A stretch of 64,000 nt of DNA. Source: Kitasatospora sp. MAP12-44 (GTDB lineage Bacteria; Actinomycetota; Actinomycetes; Streptomycetales; Streptomycetaceae). The notes beneath the pieces were generated by a model. That model saw only the letters and a list, made by a program, of their open reading frames with translations, was not told the DNA's origin and did not search any database. The translations under genes were made by a program, and so were the position numbers. Every line of letters starts with the position of its first letter. Within the stretch, counting starts at the first letter, position 1. The stretch is taken from positions 5,952,001 through 6,016,000 of the forward strand of contig NZ_JARZAE010000004.1 in the NCBI RefSeq assembly GCF_029892095.1, given 5' to 3'. This document shows, one piece after another, positions 1 through 11,208 of this stretch.

Positions 1-492
1 CTGCTCCTGCCAGCCGAAGACGGCGCGGTAGAACGGCTTGGCGGCGGCCGGGTCGCTGGTGTGCAGCTCTGTCCAGCAGAGCGTCCCGACGTCGGTGACG
101 GCGTCCAGGCCGACCGTCTCGCCCGGCTGCCAGACGGCGAACTCGGCGCCTGTCGGGTCGGTGTACCCGGCCATCCGACCGGCGGTGAAGACGTCGAAGG
201 GGCCGAACCGGACGGTCCCGCCGGCCTGCTCGACCAGCTTGCTGGTCTGGTCGGCGTCGGCGGTGTGGAAGTAGATCGTCCAGGCGCTCCTGGCGCCCTC
301 CTCGGTCAGCGGGCCGATCGCCGCGACCGTCCGCCCGCCTTGGCGCAGGAAGCCGTAGCCGCCGCCCTCGGGACCGGCGGATTCGAACGTCCACCCGAAG
401 AGGCCGCCGTAAAAGGCCTGTGCGGCCGGGCTGTCGGGGCTGCCGAGGTCGAGCCAGTTCGGGGTGCCGGGAATGTAGCTGGTCGTCAGCAT
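1..492 (-). CDS. VOC family (glyoxalase/bleomycin-resistance fold) protein, partial at left edge
   Basis: The frame is open from a minus-strand ATG at 492 to base 1, giving 164 residues without a stop, so the C-terminus lies outside the window. AAAGGAG sits about 9 nt before the start. Two successive vicinal-oxygen-chelate modules are visible. The first begins PNWLDLGSPD and AQAFYGGLFGW; the second begins LCWTELHTSD and AKPFYRAVFGW. This tandem layout is typical of actinobacterial VOC proteins related to the mycobacterial 27-kDa antigen Cfp30B. The substrate cannot be told from sequence. It is divergent from the RecD-like helicase gene, with about 150 bp between the two starts. Confidence 0.85.
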   Translation of the reverse strand, partial: MLTTSYIPGTPNWLDLGSPDSPAAQAFYGGLFGWTFESAGPEGGGYGFLRQGGRTVAAIGPLTEEGARSAWTIYFHTADADQTSKLVEQAGGTVRFGPFDVFTAGRMAGYTDPTGAEFAVWQPGETVGLDAVTDVGTLCWTELHTSDPAAAKPFYRAVFGWQEQ

Positions 493-644
493 GGTCGATC
501 CGCTCCTTTGCGGGCGAAGTGTTCCCTCTGCCACTTCAGCCTGGCACCAGGTACCGACAACTGCGCACCGACGCGTCCCGCGTTGTCCCCGCAGGGCGGT
601 ACGGTGCGTAGCGGAAGCTCACCAGCACCGCAAGGGGGTCCAGG

Positions 645-2876
645 ATGGGTGCGCAGCCGGTAGAGGCGGCGGCTCAGCGACAGCTCGCCCAGGTGGAGGG
701 GGTGCTGGAGCGGATCACCTACGCCAACGAGGAGACCGGCTACACGGTGGCCCGGGTGGACACCGGTCGCGGCGCCAACGACCTGCTGACGGTGGTCGGC
801 GCGCTGCTCGGCGCGCAGCCGGGCGAGTCGCTGCGCCTGCACGGCCGGTGGGCCTCGCACCCGCAGTACGGCAAGCAGTTCGTGGTGGAGAACTACACCA
901 CCGTGCTGCCGGCCACCATCCAGGGCATCCAGCGCTACCTCGGCTCGGGTCTGATCAAGGGGATCGGCCCGCGCTTCGCGGAGCGGATCGTCGGGCAGTT
1001 CGGCGCCGACACCCTGGACGTGATCGAGCAGGACCCGAAGCGCCTGATCGAGGTCCCGGGCCTGGGGCCGAAGCGCACCAAGATGATCGCCGCGGCCTGG
1101 GAGGAGCAGAAGGCGATCAAGGAGGTGATGGTCTTCCTGCAGGGGGTCGGCGTCTCCACCTCGCTCGCCGTCCGGATCTACAAGAAGTACGGCGACAGTT
1201 CGATCGGCGTGGTGAAGAACGAGCCCTACCGGCTGGCCTCCGACGTCTGGGGCATCGGCTTCCTGACCGCCGACCGGATCGCGCAGGCCGTCGGCATCCC
1301 GCACGACAGCCCGGAGCGGGTCAAGGCGGGCCTGCAGTACGCGCTTTCGCAGTCCAGCGACCAGGGCCACTGCTACCTCCCCGAGGAGCGGCTGATCGCC
1401 GATGGGGTCAAGCTGCTGCAGGTGGACGTCGGCCTGGTGATCGACTGCCTGGCGGCCCTGGTGGCCGAGGAGGGGGTGGTGCGCGAGAGCCTGCCCGCCG
1501 AGGGCGGTGAGCGGGTCAGCGCGGTCTACCTGGTGCCCTTCCACCGCGCCGAGATCTCGCTGTCCAACCAGGTGCTGCGGCTGCTGCGGGCCGACACCGA
1601 CCGGATGCCCGGCTTCGCGGACGTCGACTGGCCCACGGCGCTCGGCTGGCTGGCCCGGCAGACCGGGGCCGAGCTGGCGCCTGAGCAGCAGGAGTCCGTC
1701 AAACTCGCGTTGACGGAGAAGGTCGCGGTGCTGACCGGTGGCCCGGGCTGCGGCAAGTCGTTCACCGTGAAGTCGATCGTGACGCTGGCGCTGGCCAAGC
1801 GGGCCAAGGTGCTGCTGGCCGCGCCGACCGGGCGCGCCGCCAAGCGGCTGGCCGAGCTGACGGGCTGTGAGGCCTCCACCGTGCACCGGCTGTTGGAGCT
1901 GCGGCCGGGCGGCGACGCGGCGTACGACCGGGACCGTCCGCTGGACGCCGACCTGGTGGTGGTGGACGAGGCCTCGATGCTGGATCTGATCCTGGCCAAC
2001 AAGCTGGTCAAGGCCGTGGCGCCGGGCGCCCACCTGCTCTTCGTCGGCGACGTCGACCAGCTGCCCTCGGTCGGCGCCGGGGAGGTGCTGCGCGACCTGC
2101 TGGCGGACGGCGGCCCGATCCCCTCGGTGCGTCTGACCCGGATCTTCCGGCAGGCCCAGCAGTCCGGCGTGGTGACCAACGCGCACCGGATCAACGAGGG
2201 GCTGCCGCCGATCACCGAGGGCCTGCCCGACTTCTTCCTCTTCGTCGAGGACGACACCGAGCGGGCGGCCGGCCTGGTGGTGGACGTGGTGGCCCGCCGG
2301 ATCCCGCAGAAGTTCCGCCTCGACCCGCGCCGCGACGTCCAGGTGCTGGCCCCGATGCACCGCGGGCCGGCCGGTGCGGGCAACCTCAACACGCTGCTGC
2401 AGGCCGCCGTCACCCCCGGCCGGGAGGGCCTGCCCGAGCGGCGGTTCGGCGGGCGGACGTTCCGGGTCGGCGACAAGGTCACCCAGATCCGCAACAACTA
2501 CGAGAAGGGGCAGAACGGCGTCTTCAACGGCACGGTCGGCGTGGTGACCGCGCTGAGCGTGGAGGAGCAGAAGCTCACCGTGCTCACCGACGAGGACGAG
2601 GAGGTGCCCTACGACTTCGACGAGCTGGACGAGCTGGCCCACGCGTACGCCGTCACCATCCACCGCTCGCAGGGCAGCGAGTACCCGGCGGTGGTGATTC
2701 CCGTCACTACCTCGGCCTGGACCATGCTGCAGCGCAACCTGCTCTACACCGCCGTCACCCGGGCCAAGAAGCTGGTGGTGCTGGTCGGCTCCCGTAAGGC
2801 CCTAGGTCAGGCGGTCCGTACGGTCAGCGCCGGGCGCCGGCACTCGGCGCTGGACCACCGCCTCGCCACCGGATGA
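645..2876 (+). CDS. recD2: RecD2-like ATP-dependent DNA helicase (SF1B)
   Basis: The 743-residue protein matches the RecD2 type, the stand-alone RecD-like 5'-3' helicases found outside RecBCD. An N-terminal OB-like region (residues about 15-90) is followed by helix-hairpin-helix elements (VPGLGPKR near 136). Then come Walker A GGPGCGKS near 365, Walker B VVVDEASML near 440, and the C-terminal SF1 motif with TIHRSQGSEY near 672. The ATG at 645 follows a G-rich Shine-Dalgarno (AAGGGGGTCCAGG). The expected role is unwinding from 5' single-stranded tails in DNA repair. It stands alone, upstream of citrate synthase with its own 230-bp leader. Confidence 0.93.
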   Translation: MGAQPVEAAAQRQLAQVEGVLERITYANEETGYTVARVDTGRGANDLLTVVGALLGAQPGESLRLHGRWASHPQYGKQFVVENYTTVLPATIQGIQRYLGSGLIKGIGPRFAERIVGQFGADTLDVIEQDPKRLIEVPGLGPKRTKMIAAAWEEQKAIKEVMVFLQGVGVSTSLAVRIYKKYGDSSIGVVKNEPYRLASDVWGIGFLTADRIAQAVGIPHDSPERVKAGLQYALSQSSDQGHCYLPEERLIADGVKLLQVDVGLVIDCLAALVAEEGVVRESLPAEGGERVSAVYLVPFHRAEISLSNQVLRLLRADTDRMPGFADVDWPTALGWLARQTGAELAPEQQESVKLALTEKVAVLTGGPGCGKSFTVKSIVTLALAKRAKVLLAAPTGRAAKRLAELTGCEASTVHRLLELRPGGDAAYDRDRPLDADLVVVDEASMLDLILANKLVKAVAPGAHLLFVGDVDQLPSVGAGEVLRDLLADGGPIPSVRLTRIFRQAQQSGVVTNAHRINEGLPPITEGLPDFFLFVEDDTERAAGLVVDVVARRIPQKFRLDPRRDVQVLAPMHRGPAGAGNLNTLLQAAVTPGREGLPERRFGGRTFRVGDKVTQIRNNYEKGQNGVFNGTVGVVTALSVEEQKLTVLTDEDEEVPYDFDELDELAHAYAVTIHRSQGSEYPAVVIPVTTSAWTMLQRNLLYTAVTRAKKLVVLVGSRKALGQAVRTVSAGRRHSALDHRLATG

Positions 2877-2953
2877 GGCTCCGCGGTCCGACGCGAGATC
2901 CGGCTCCCGGTGAGAGTATCTTGACGTGAAGAAATTGATGGACCAGCCTAGTC

Positions 2954-2982
2954 TTGACGCGATCTTGTCCGGTTCGTAGTGG
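2954..2982 (+). promoter_or_regulatory. Candidate SigA-type promoter of citrate synthase
   Basis: TTGACG at 2954-2959 and TAGTGG at 2977-2982 are separated by exactly 17 bp. This fits the principal sigma factor pattern in Streptomyces. The predicted transcription start near 2990 leaves a leader of about 120 nt before the GTG at 3110. Confidence 0.45.
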
Positions 2983-3109
2983 CTGGGGCGTCAGCTTTTG
3001 TGGAACAAGGCTCTTTCGGGCCACCCCGGGTACGCGACCGTCCTCCGGATGGGGGAGGCTGGAGACAGTCAGGACACCCGGGAAGATTCATTTCGTCGGT
3101 GAGGAAGAC

Positions 3110-4399
3110 GTGAGCGACAACTCGGTAGTACTGCGGTACCAGGACGGCGAGTACGAGTACCCCGTCGTTGAGAGCACTGCGGGCAACGCGGGCTTCGACA
3201 TCTCGAAGCTGCTGCCGCAGACCGGCCTGGTCACCCTGGACAACGGCTTCGGCAACACCGCCGCCTACAAGTCCGCGATCACCTTCGTGGACGGCGACAA
3301 CGGCATCCTGCGCTACCGCGGCTACCCGATCGAGCAGCTGGCCGAGCAGGGCAGCTTCATCGAGACCGCGTACCTCCTGATCAACGGCGAGCTGCCGTCC
3401 GCCGAGCAGCTGTCGGAGTTCAGCAACGAGATCACCCAGCACACGCTGCTGCACGAGGACGTCAAGCGCTTCTTCCAGGGTTTCCCCCGTGACGCGCACC
3501 CGATGGCGATGCTCTCCTCGGTGGTCGGTGCGCTGTCGACCTTCTACCAGGACAGCCACAACCCGTTCGACGCCGGCCAGCGCCACATGTCGACGGTCCG
3601 GCTGCTCGCCAAGCTCCCGACCATCGCGGCCTACGCGTACAAGAAGTCGGTCGGCCAGCCGTTCGTCTACCCGCGCAACGACCTGAGCTACGTGGAGAAC
3701 TTCCTGCGGATGACCTTCGCGGTCCCCGCCCAGGACTACGAGCTCAACCCGGTCATCGTCGACGCGCTGGACAAGCTGCTCATCCTGCACGCGGACCACG
3801 AGCAGAACTGCTCGACCTCCACCGTGCGCCTGGTCGGCTCCAGCCACGCCAACCAGTTCGCCTCGATCTCGGCCGGCATCTCGGCGCTCTGGGGCCCGCT
3901 GCACGGCGGCGCCAACCAGGCGGTGCTGGAGATGCTGGAGCAGATCCAGCAGGACGGCGGCGACGTCGACGCCTTCATCCGCAAGGTGAAGAACCGCGAG
4001 GACGGCGTGAAGCTGATGGGCTTCGGTCACCGCGTGTACAAGAGCTTCGACCCGCGCGCCCAGCTGGTCAAGGGCCTGGCGCACGACGTCCTCTCGCAGC
4101 TCGGCAAGTCCGACGAGCTGCTGGAGATCGCGCTCAAGCTGGAGGAGCACGCGCTCAACGACGAGTTCTTCATCTCGCGCAAGCTCTACCCGAACGTGGA
4201 CTTCTACACCGGCCTGATCTACCGCGCCATGGGCTTCCCGACCAGCATGTTCACCGTGCTGTTCGCGCTCGGCCGGCTGCCGGGCTGGATCGCCCACTGG
4301 CACGAGATGATCAACGAGCCGGGCAGCCGGATCGGCCGTCCGCGCCAGATCTACACCGGCACCGCGATCCGCGACTACGTCGCGCTGGGCGAGCGCTGA
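3110..4399 (+). CDS. gltA: Citrate synthase (type II)
   Basis: This enzyme condenses oxaloacetate with acetyl-CoA to form citrate, the entry step of the TCA cycle. The protein has 429 residues, the usual length for Streptomyces hexameric citrate synthase. Active-site segments are visible: LHGGANQ with a catalytic His near residue 265, GFGHRVYK with His near 306, and NVDFYTGL with the catalytic Asp near 363. The frame stays open upstream to 2954. I chose GTG 3110 because GAGGAA lies 4 to 9 nt before it and the family N-terminus (MSDNSVVLRY) begins there. A strong terminator follows, so it is probably monocistronic. Confidence 0.96.
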   Translation: MSDNSVVLRYQDGEYEYPVVESTAGNAGFDISKLLPQTGLVTLDNGFGNTAAYKSAITFVDGDNGILRYRGYPIEQLAEQGSFIETAYLLINGELPSAEQLSEFSNEITQHTLLHEDVKRFFQGFPRDAHPMAMLSSVVGALSTFYQDSHNPFDAGQRHMSTVRLLAKLPTIAAYAYKKSVGQPFVYPRNDLSYVENFLRMTFAVPAQDYELNPVIVDALDKLLILHADHEQNCSTSTVRLVGSSHANQFASISAGISALWGPLHGGANQAVLEMLEQIQQDGGDVDAFIRKVKNREDGVKLMGFGHRVYKSFDPRAQLVKGLAHDVLSQLGKSDELLEIALKLEEHALNDEFFISRKLYPNVDFYTGLIYRAMGFPTSMFTVLFALGRLPGWIAHWHEMINEPGSRIGRPRQIYTGTAIRDYVALGER

Positions 4400-4415
4400 C
4401 CGCTCCCGCCTCGAA

Positions 4416-4453
4416 CCGAAGGGCCCCGCTGCTTCTGCAGCGGGGCCCTTCGG
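4416..4453 (+). terminator. Strong hairpin terminator after citrate synthase
   Basis: A perfect 17-bp inverted repeat starts 16 nt after the stop codon. The arms are CCGAAGGGCCCCGCTGC at 4416-4432 and its complement at 4437-4453, with a TTCT loop. There is no long T tract, which is usual for high-GC actinomycetes. Confidence 0.88.
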
Positions 4454-4898
4454 TGTGCCGGCCTTGGACCGACCGTTTTCGAGTTGCGGCGCACGACGCC
4501 CAGGAGTCGGAGCTGCCGGGGAAGGCCGCTCAAAGCATCCCCGGTCGCACCGGTCCCCGGCGCCGTGCGCGAGGCCGTCGAGGTGAGACGGCCGTCCCGG
4601 GGCCCGCCGGAGCCCCGTCGGCGGCGGTCACCGCAGGTGTGCGGACCCCGGAGGGGGGTGGGCCGCACAGTTTGCCGTTCCGCGGTTTCCTGCCGCACTT
4701 CACAAGGTAAGACGTATCAGGCCCTGCAAAGTTACGTTTGGACAGTGTGAGTTGGCTCTCGCTGCGTTCCGTATACGACCGGGTCACCTGCTCATACCAC
4801 ACGTCCCGGTGGGGCCGACGTCACCCTCCCCGCAGCTCTGACAACCCAGCGTGATAGGAATCGTGTCATTCCGGTACGGACGGGCGGGAGCTGTGCAG
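4454..4898. other. 445-bp intergenic region without a recognisable gene
   Basis: This stretch separates the citrate synthase terminator from the short-chain dehydrogenase. The frames crossing it show no recognisable family and no good start signal. Its last third (about 4700-4800) is less GC-rich than the surroundings and contains TATACG at 4773-4778, a possible -10 element for the downstream gene. I could not pair it convincingly with a -35 element. Confidence 0.4.
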
Positions 4899-5618
4899 AT
4901 GGCCAGGAACGTGATCGTCACCGGCGGTGGCACGGGCATCGGCCTGGAGATCGCCCGGCGGTTCGTCGACGCGGGTGACCGGGTGGTGATCGTCGGCCGC
5001 CGCCGCGCGGTGCTGGAGAACGCCGTCGCGAGCCTGGGCGGCAGCGTCACGCCGCTGGTCTGCGACCTGGCCGACCCCGATGCGGTGGAGGCCGCGCTGG
5101 GTGCGCTGCCGAGCCGGATCGACGTGCTGGTGAACAACGCGGGCAGCCGCGAGACCGCCTTCGGCGCCGGGCCGCACGCGCTGCTGGCCCGCTGGCGCGG
5201 CGACTTCGAGCGCAATGTGCTGACCGCCGTGCTGCTCACCGAGTCGGTCCGCGACCGGCTCACCCAGGGCGAGGGCCGGGTGGTCACGATCAGCTCGATC
5301 GCCGCGCTGCGCGGGGCCGGCTCGTACGGGGCGGCCAAGGCCTCGCTGCACGCCTGGAACAACTTCCTGGCCGCCCAGCTCGGCCCCTCCGGGATCACCG
5401 CCAACATCGTCGCCCCGGGCACCGTGGCCGGCACGGAGTTCTTCGGCCCCCGGCTGGACGAGGCGGAGGTCTCCCGGCGGGCGGCCCGCACCCTGCTGGG
5501 CCGGATCGGGGAGACCGGCGAGGTGGCCGCAGCGGTCTACTTCCTGGCCTCGGTCGAGGCCGGCTTCATCACCGGCGAGATCCTGCACTGCAACGGCGGC
5601 GAGCTGCTCGGGCGCTGA
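4899..5618 (+). CDS. Short-chain dehydrogenase/reductase (SDR)
   Basis: This is a 239-residue classical SDR, a single-domain NAD(P)-dependent oxidoreductase. The nucleotide-binding motif TGGGTGIG is at the N-terminus. NNAG lies near residue 85, the catalytic Ser in VVTISSIAAL near 130, and the YxxxK pair in SYGAAKAS near 145. The frame is open back to a GTG at 4851. I prefer ATG 4899 because GGAG lies 9 nt upstream and the Rossmann fold then starts correctly (MARNVIVTGG). The substrate is unknown. It converges with the copper ATPase gene, only 33 bp downstream. Confidence 0.9.
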   Translation: MARNVIVTGGGTGIGLEIARRFVDAGDRVVIVGRRRAVLENAVASLGGSVTPLVCDLADPDAVEAALGALPSRIDVLVNNAGSRETAFGAGPHALLARWRGDFERNVLTAVLLTESVRDRLTQGEGRVVTISSIAALRGAGSYGAAKASLHAWNNFLAAQLGPSGITANIVAPGTVAGTEFFGPRLDEAEVSRRAARTLLGRIGETGEVAAAVYFLASVEAGFITGEILHCNGGELLGR

Positions 5619-5651
5619 GCGCGCCCGGCGGCCCGCCGCCGGTCCGGTCCG

Positions 5652-7919
<2,268 letters not shown>

Positions 7920-7984
7920 CAGTTCCACTCCTTGGGGGAGAGGGTATGGGGGACGGGCCGTCGGCGCGTCCCCCAAGCCTCGGC

Positions 7985-8203
7985 TCAGGCTGACCGGCCC
8001 ACCAGTTCGTAGCCGGCCTCGTCGATCGCGGCCCGCAGTGCGCCCTCGTCCAGCGGGTGCTCGGAGGAGACCGTGACGGTGCCGGCCTTGGCGTCGGCGG
8101 CGACCTGGATGACGCCGCCCAGGGCTGAGATCTCCGTGCTCACCGACTTCTCGCAGTGGCCGCAGCTCATGCCGGTGACGGTGTATGTGGTGATGTTGGA
8201 CAT
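7985..8203 (-). CDS. copZ: Copper chaperone CopZ (heavy-metal-associated domain)
   Basis: This 72-residue single-domain protein has the metal-binding loop GMSCGHC (Cys14 and Cys17), the HMA signature. It should carry Cu(I) in the cytoplasm to CopA. The chosen ATG at 8203 has GGAGG five bases upstream. An upstream in-frame ATG at 8257 would add 18 residues that overlap the CsoR-type operator and lack a ribosome site. It is the first gene of the probable copZ-copA operon. No csoR gene is present in the window. Confidence 0.92.
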   Translation of the reverse strand: MSNITTYTVTGMSCGHCEKSVSTEISALGGVIQVAADAKAGTVTVSSEHPLDEGALRAAIDEAGYELVGRSA

Positions 8204-8258
8204 CGGGGCCTCCGAGGCGGTCAAGGGTGCGGCTCGCACCTGCACAGTCAAGAACACG

Positions 8259-8275
8259 ATACCCCCCAGGGGTAT
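8259..8275 (-). promoter_or_regulatory. CsoR-type copper operator upstream of copZ
   Basis: The site is ATACCCC, a 3-bp spacer, then GGGGTAT, a perfect inverted repeat with 7-bp arms. It matches the AT-flanked C-run/G-run palindrome known for CsoR copper-sensing repressors in Streptomyces and other actinobacteria. It lies 56 bp upstream of the copZ start, where it could block the promoter until Cu(I) releases the repressor. Confidence 0.72.
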
Positions 8276-8362
8276 TCCTTAAGGAAGGGGGGGATCAGGT
8301 CGGATCGGGTGATGGTCACCGTCCGCTAGCAGACAGTAGCCGTCCGGGCACTCCGTGTCCGA

Positions 8363-9553
8363 ATGTCCCGTATTGTTCGCTTCGTGTCCCGTCTCCGTCG
8401 CGTTGTCACCTCCCTCGCGCCCGAGCCCTCCGGGCTGCCGCGCGCGCGTCGTCGGCGTGCGCTGCTGGCCGTCGATCTGCGGAACATCCCGCTGCGCAGG
8501 CGGGCCACGCCGTCCCTGCTGGCGATCGTCGCGGTCACCGTCGCGGATCTGGCCACCGGCCAGCAGCGCTACCTGGCACCGCTGATGACCGTCGTGCCGT
8601 CGATCGCCGCGCTCACGCTGTCGGCCGGCGAGGTGCTGCTGGTCTGCACGGTGGGACTGGGCGCGCTGATCGGGCTCAACCGGTACGACCAGGTGACCGC
8701 GCTGCACGAGCAGCGGTTCCTCTTCGGCACGATGATCACCTATGCCGCGTTGACGCTGTTCAGCGCGTTCGTGGCGACCGTCCGGATGCGCCGTGCGGCG
8801 GCCTTCGCCGCGGTCAGCTCGGTGGCCGAGGCGGCCCAGCGGGCTCTGCTGCGCCAGCCGGGCCCCGAGGTCGGGCCGCTGCGGCTGGCGGTGCGGTACG
8901 CCTCCGCCGCCGACGAGGCCCTGATCGGCGGCGACCTCTACGCGGCGGTGGAGACTCCCGCCGGCACCCGGCTGGTGATCGGCGACGTCCGGGGCAAGGG
9001 CCTGGCGGCGGTCCAGACGGCGGCCGTGGTGCTCGGCGCCTTCCGCGAGGTGGCCTACGACGAGGCCGGGCTGCGCGGGGTGGCGGCGCGGATCGAGGCC
9101 AGTGTGGAGCGCCATGTGCCGGACGGTGAGTTCACCACCGCGCTGTTCGCCGAGTTCCGCAGCCCCGGGGTGGTCGAGCTGCTGCAGTACGGGCACGTGC
9201 CGCCGCTGCGCGTGGAGCGGGACGGGCGGGCCACCGTGCTGGAGGCGCCCGACCCCTGGGTGCCGCTCGGCCTCGGCAGGATGGCGCCGGGGCACCCGCA
9301 GAGCTGGGACCTGGTCTTCGAGGTGGGCGACGTGATGGTGCTCTGCACCGACGGGGTGGTGGAGGCACGGCACAAGGCGACCGGTGCGTTCTACCCGCTG
9401 GAGGAGCGGGCCGGCGCTCTGGTGGCGGGCAGCGGCGACAGCGGCGCCGAGCTGGACGCGGCGGTCGCCCGGGTCTACGCGGACCTGCTGGCGCACACCG
9501 GCGGGGAGCTGCGGGACGACGCGCTGCTGTTGCTGCTCAGCCGGTCGGTCTAG
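8363..9553 (+). CDS. Membrane-anchored SpoIIE/PP2C-family serine phosphatase
   Basis: A basic N-terminus is followed by hydrophobic membrane segments (roughly residues 50-130). A C-terminal SpoIIE-type PP2C phosphatase domain (about 165-396) follows. Metal-binding and core motifs are visible: GGDLYAAV, VIGDVRGKG, GHVPPL, LCTDGVVEAR and the terminal RDDALLLLLS. In Streptomyces such proteins dephosphorylate anti-anti-sigma factors in partner-switching circuits. There is no regulatory GAF/PAS domain and no adjacent sigma-factor gene, so the partner is unknown. The start ATG 8363 lacks a strong ribosome site; an in-frame GTG at 8384 is an alternative. Confidence 0.85.
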   Translation: MSRIVRFVSRLRRVVTSLAPEPSGLPRARRRRALLAVDLRNIPLRRRATPSLLAIVAVTVADLATGQQRYLAPLMTVVPSIAALTLSAGEVLLVCTVGLGALIGLNRYDQVTALHEQRFLFGTMITYAALTLFSAFVATVRMRRAAAFAAVSSVAEAAQRALLRQPGPEVGPLRLAVRYASAADEALIGGDLYAAVETPAGTRLVIGDVRGKGLAAVQTAAVVLGAFREVAYDEAGLRGVAARIEASVERHVPDGEFTTALFAEFRSPGVVELLQYGHVPPLRVERDGRATVLEAPDPWVPLGLGRMAPGHPQSWDLVFEVGDVMVLCTDGVVEARHKATGAFYPLEERAGALVAGSGDSGAELDAAVARVYADLLAHTGGELRDDALLLLLSRSV

Positions 9554-9573
9554 GCCGCGGCCGGCCGTACGGT

Positions 9574-10200
9574 CTAGGCGCCCGCGGCGTCGGCCAGTGC
9601 GCGGAAGAGCAGTGCGGTGGAGGTCGCGCCCGGGTCCTGGTGGCCGATGCTGCGCGGGCCCAGGTAGGAGGCGCGGCCCTTGCGGGCCTGCAGCGGGACG
9701 GTGTCCCGGGCGCCCCGCTCGGCGGCCTCGGCGGCCAGCGCGGCGGCCTCGCGCAGGCTGAAGCCGTCGAAGGCGGCCCGCTCCAGGGCGGCCACCGCCG
9801 GCTCGAAGGCGTCCACCATGGTCTTGTCACCGGGCGCGGCGCCGCCCAGCCGCTGGACGGCGGTCAGGCCCGCGCGCAGGGCGGGGGCGAGGTCGGTGAT
9901 GTCGGCGGCAGGCGCGGGCAGCGCGGCGCCGGCCGTGCGCAGCGCGCTGCCGTAGAGCGGGCCGCTGGCGCCGCCGACCTTGGAGATCAGCGTGCTGCCG
10001 GCCGTGCTCAGCACCGCGCCGACGGGTGCGCCGGGCGCCAGCTCGTCGAGGGCGACGAGCACCGCGGTGAAGCCGCGGCGCAGGTTGCCGCCGTGGTCGC
10101 CGTCGCCGATCGCGGAGTCGAGATCGCTCAGTTCCTGTTCGCGGCGGTCGACGGCCGCGGCGGCGGTGCGCAGCCAGCTGAGGGCGAGGGGGGTGTCCAT
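9574..10200 (-). CDS. dhaL: Dihydroxyacetone kinase subunit DhaL (ADP-binding)
   Basis: DhaL is the nucleotide-binding subunit of the PTS-dependent dihydroxyacetone kinase. It holds a permanent ADP that DhaM rephosphorylates and transfers the phosphate to substrate bound on DhaK. The 208-residue protein shows the magnesium-coordinating segment SAIGDGDHGGN near residue 30 and the helical nucleotide-binding loop VGGASGPLYG near 76. It lies 12 bp downstream of dhaK on the same strand, so the pair is co-transcribed. Confidence 0.94.
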   Translation of the reverse strand: MDTPLALSWLRTAAAAVDRREQELSDLDSAIGDGDHGGNLRRGFTAVLVALDELAPGAPVGAVLSTAGSTLISKVGGASGPLYGSALRTAGAALPAPAADITDLAPALRAGLTAVQRLGGAAPGDKTMVDAFEPAVAALERAAFDGFSLREAAALAAEAAERGARDTVPLQARKGRASYLGPRSIGHQDPGATSTALLFRALADAAGA

Positions 10201-10212
10201 GCGCTGCTCCCG

Positions 10213-11208
10213 TTACGGCCGGCGCAGGGCCGGGGTGCTGACCGGCGCGTCCCAGAGGTCCAGCAGCTGGGGGTCGGTCTTGGTCAGGGTGAGTGAGAAG
10301 CCGGCCATGTCCAGGCTGGTCACGTAGTTGCCGACCAGGCTGCGGACGATCCGGATGCCGCGCTCGGCCAGTCGGGCGCTCACCTCGCCGAAGACGATGT
10401 AGAGCTCGATCAGCGGCGTCGCGCCCAGTCCGTTGACCAGCGCGATGACCTCGTCGCCGGCGGCCAGGGTGTGCCCGGCGAGCACTGCGTCCACCACTTG
10501 GGCGACCAACTCCTTTGCCGGGCGCAGCGGTTCGCGGTAGCGGCCGGGCTCGCCGTGGATCCCCACGCCGACCTCGATCTGGTCCTCGGGCAGCTCGAAA
10601 CCGGGTCGGCCGACGGCCGGGACGGTGGCCGCCGTCAGCGCGACGGCGAACGAGCGGGAGGCGGCGTTGGCCCGCTCGCCGGCCGAGGCCGCCTCGGCGG
10701 CGCCCGCGCCGCGCTCGGCCAGCGCGCCGACCACCTTCTCGACCACCACGGTGGCACCCGTGCCGCGCCGGCCCGCCGTGAAGCCGGCGCCGTCGACGGC
10801 GACGTCGTCGTCGACCAGGACGGTACGGACCTCGATGCCGGTCCCGGCGGCCAGTTCGGCGGCGAGTTGGAAGTTCAGCACGTCACCGGTGTAGTTCTTC
10901 ACCACCAGGACCACGCCCGCGCCGGCGTGGGTCGCGTTGATCGCGGCGAGCACCTGGTCGGGCACCGGGGAGGTGAAGATCTCGCCCGGGCAGGCCGCGT
11001 CCAGCATGCCGGGCCCGACGAAGCCCGCGTGCAGCGGCTCGTGGCCGGAGCCGCCGCCGGAGATCACCGCGACCTTGCCGGGGCGTGGCCCGCCGGCCCG
11101 CCGGATCACCCGGTTGGCCCGGTCCACCGTCAACTCCGGGTGGGCGGCGGCGATTCCGGTGAGGGCGTCCTCGAGAACGGACTCCGGGCTGTTGATCAGC
11201 TTCTTCAT
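10213..11208 (-). CDS. dhaK: Dihydroxyacetone kinase subunit DhaK (substrate-binding)
   Basis: DhaK binds dihydroxyacetone covalently through a histidine so that it can be phosphorylated to dihydroxyacetone phosphate. The protein is 331 residues, the normal length. ISGGGSGHEPLH near residue 50 forms the substrate pocket, and the conserved His lies in GIHGEPG near 214. The start ATG 11208 gives the family N-terminus (MKKLINSPE) and has GGAG upstream; the frame is open a further 31 codons. It heads the dhaKL operon and is divergent from dhaM, with 128 bp between. Confidence 0.95.
   Translation of the reverse strand: MKKLINSPESVLEDALTGIAAAHPELTVDRANRVIRRAGGPRPGKVAVISGGGSGHEPLHAGFVGPGMLDAACPGEIFTSPVPDQVLAAINATHAGAGVVLVVKNYTGDVLNFQLAAELAAGTGIEVRTVLVDDDVAVDGAGFTAGRRGTGATVVVEKVVGALAERGAGAAEAASAGERANAASRSFAVALTAATVPAVGRPGFELPEDQIEVGVGIHGEPGRYREPLRPAKELVAQVVDAVLAGHTLAAGDEVIALVNGLGATPLIELYIVFGEVSARLAERGIRIVRSLVGNYVTSLDMAGFSLTLTKTDPQLLDLWDAPVSTPALRRP

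Noticed and set aside
486..2663. 725-codon open frame antisense to the RecD2-like helicase
   Set aside because: It mirrors the helicase codons, is rich in Gly, Arg, His, Val and Gln, and has no domain or ribosome site. Long antisense frames are expected at this GC content.
4453..4802. Small overlapping frames between citrate synthase and the SDR gene
   Set aside because: All lack ribosome sites and recognisable sequence. They begin at or just after the terminator and disagree between frames.
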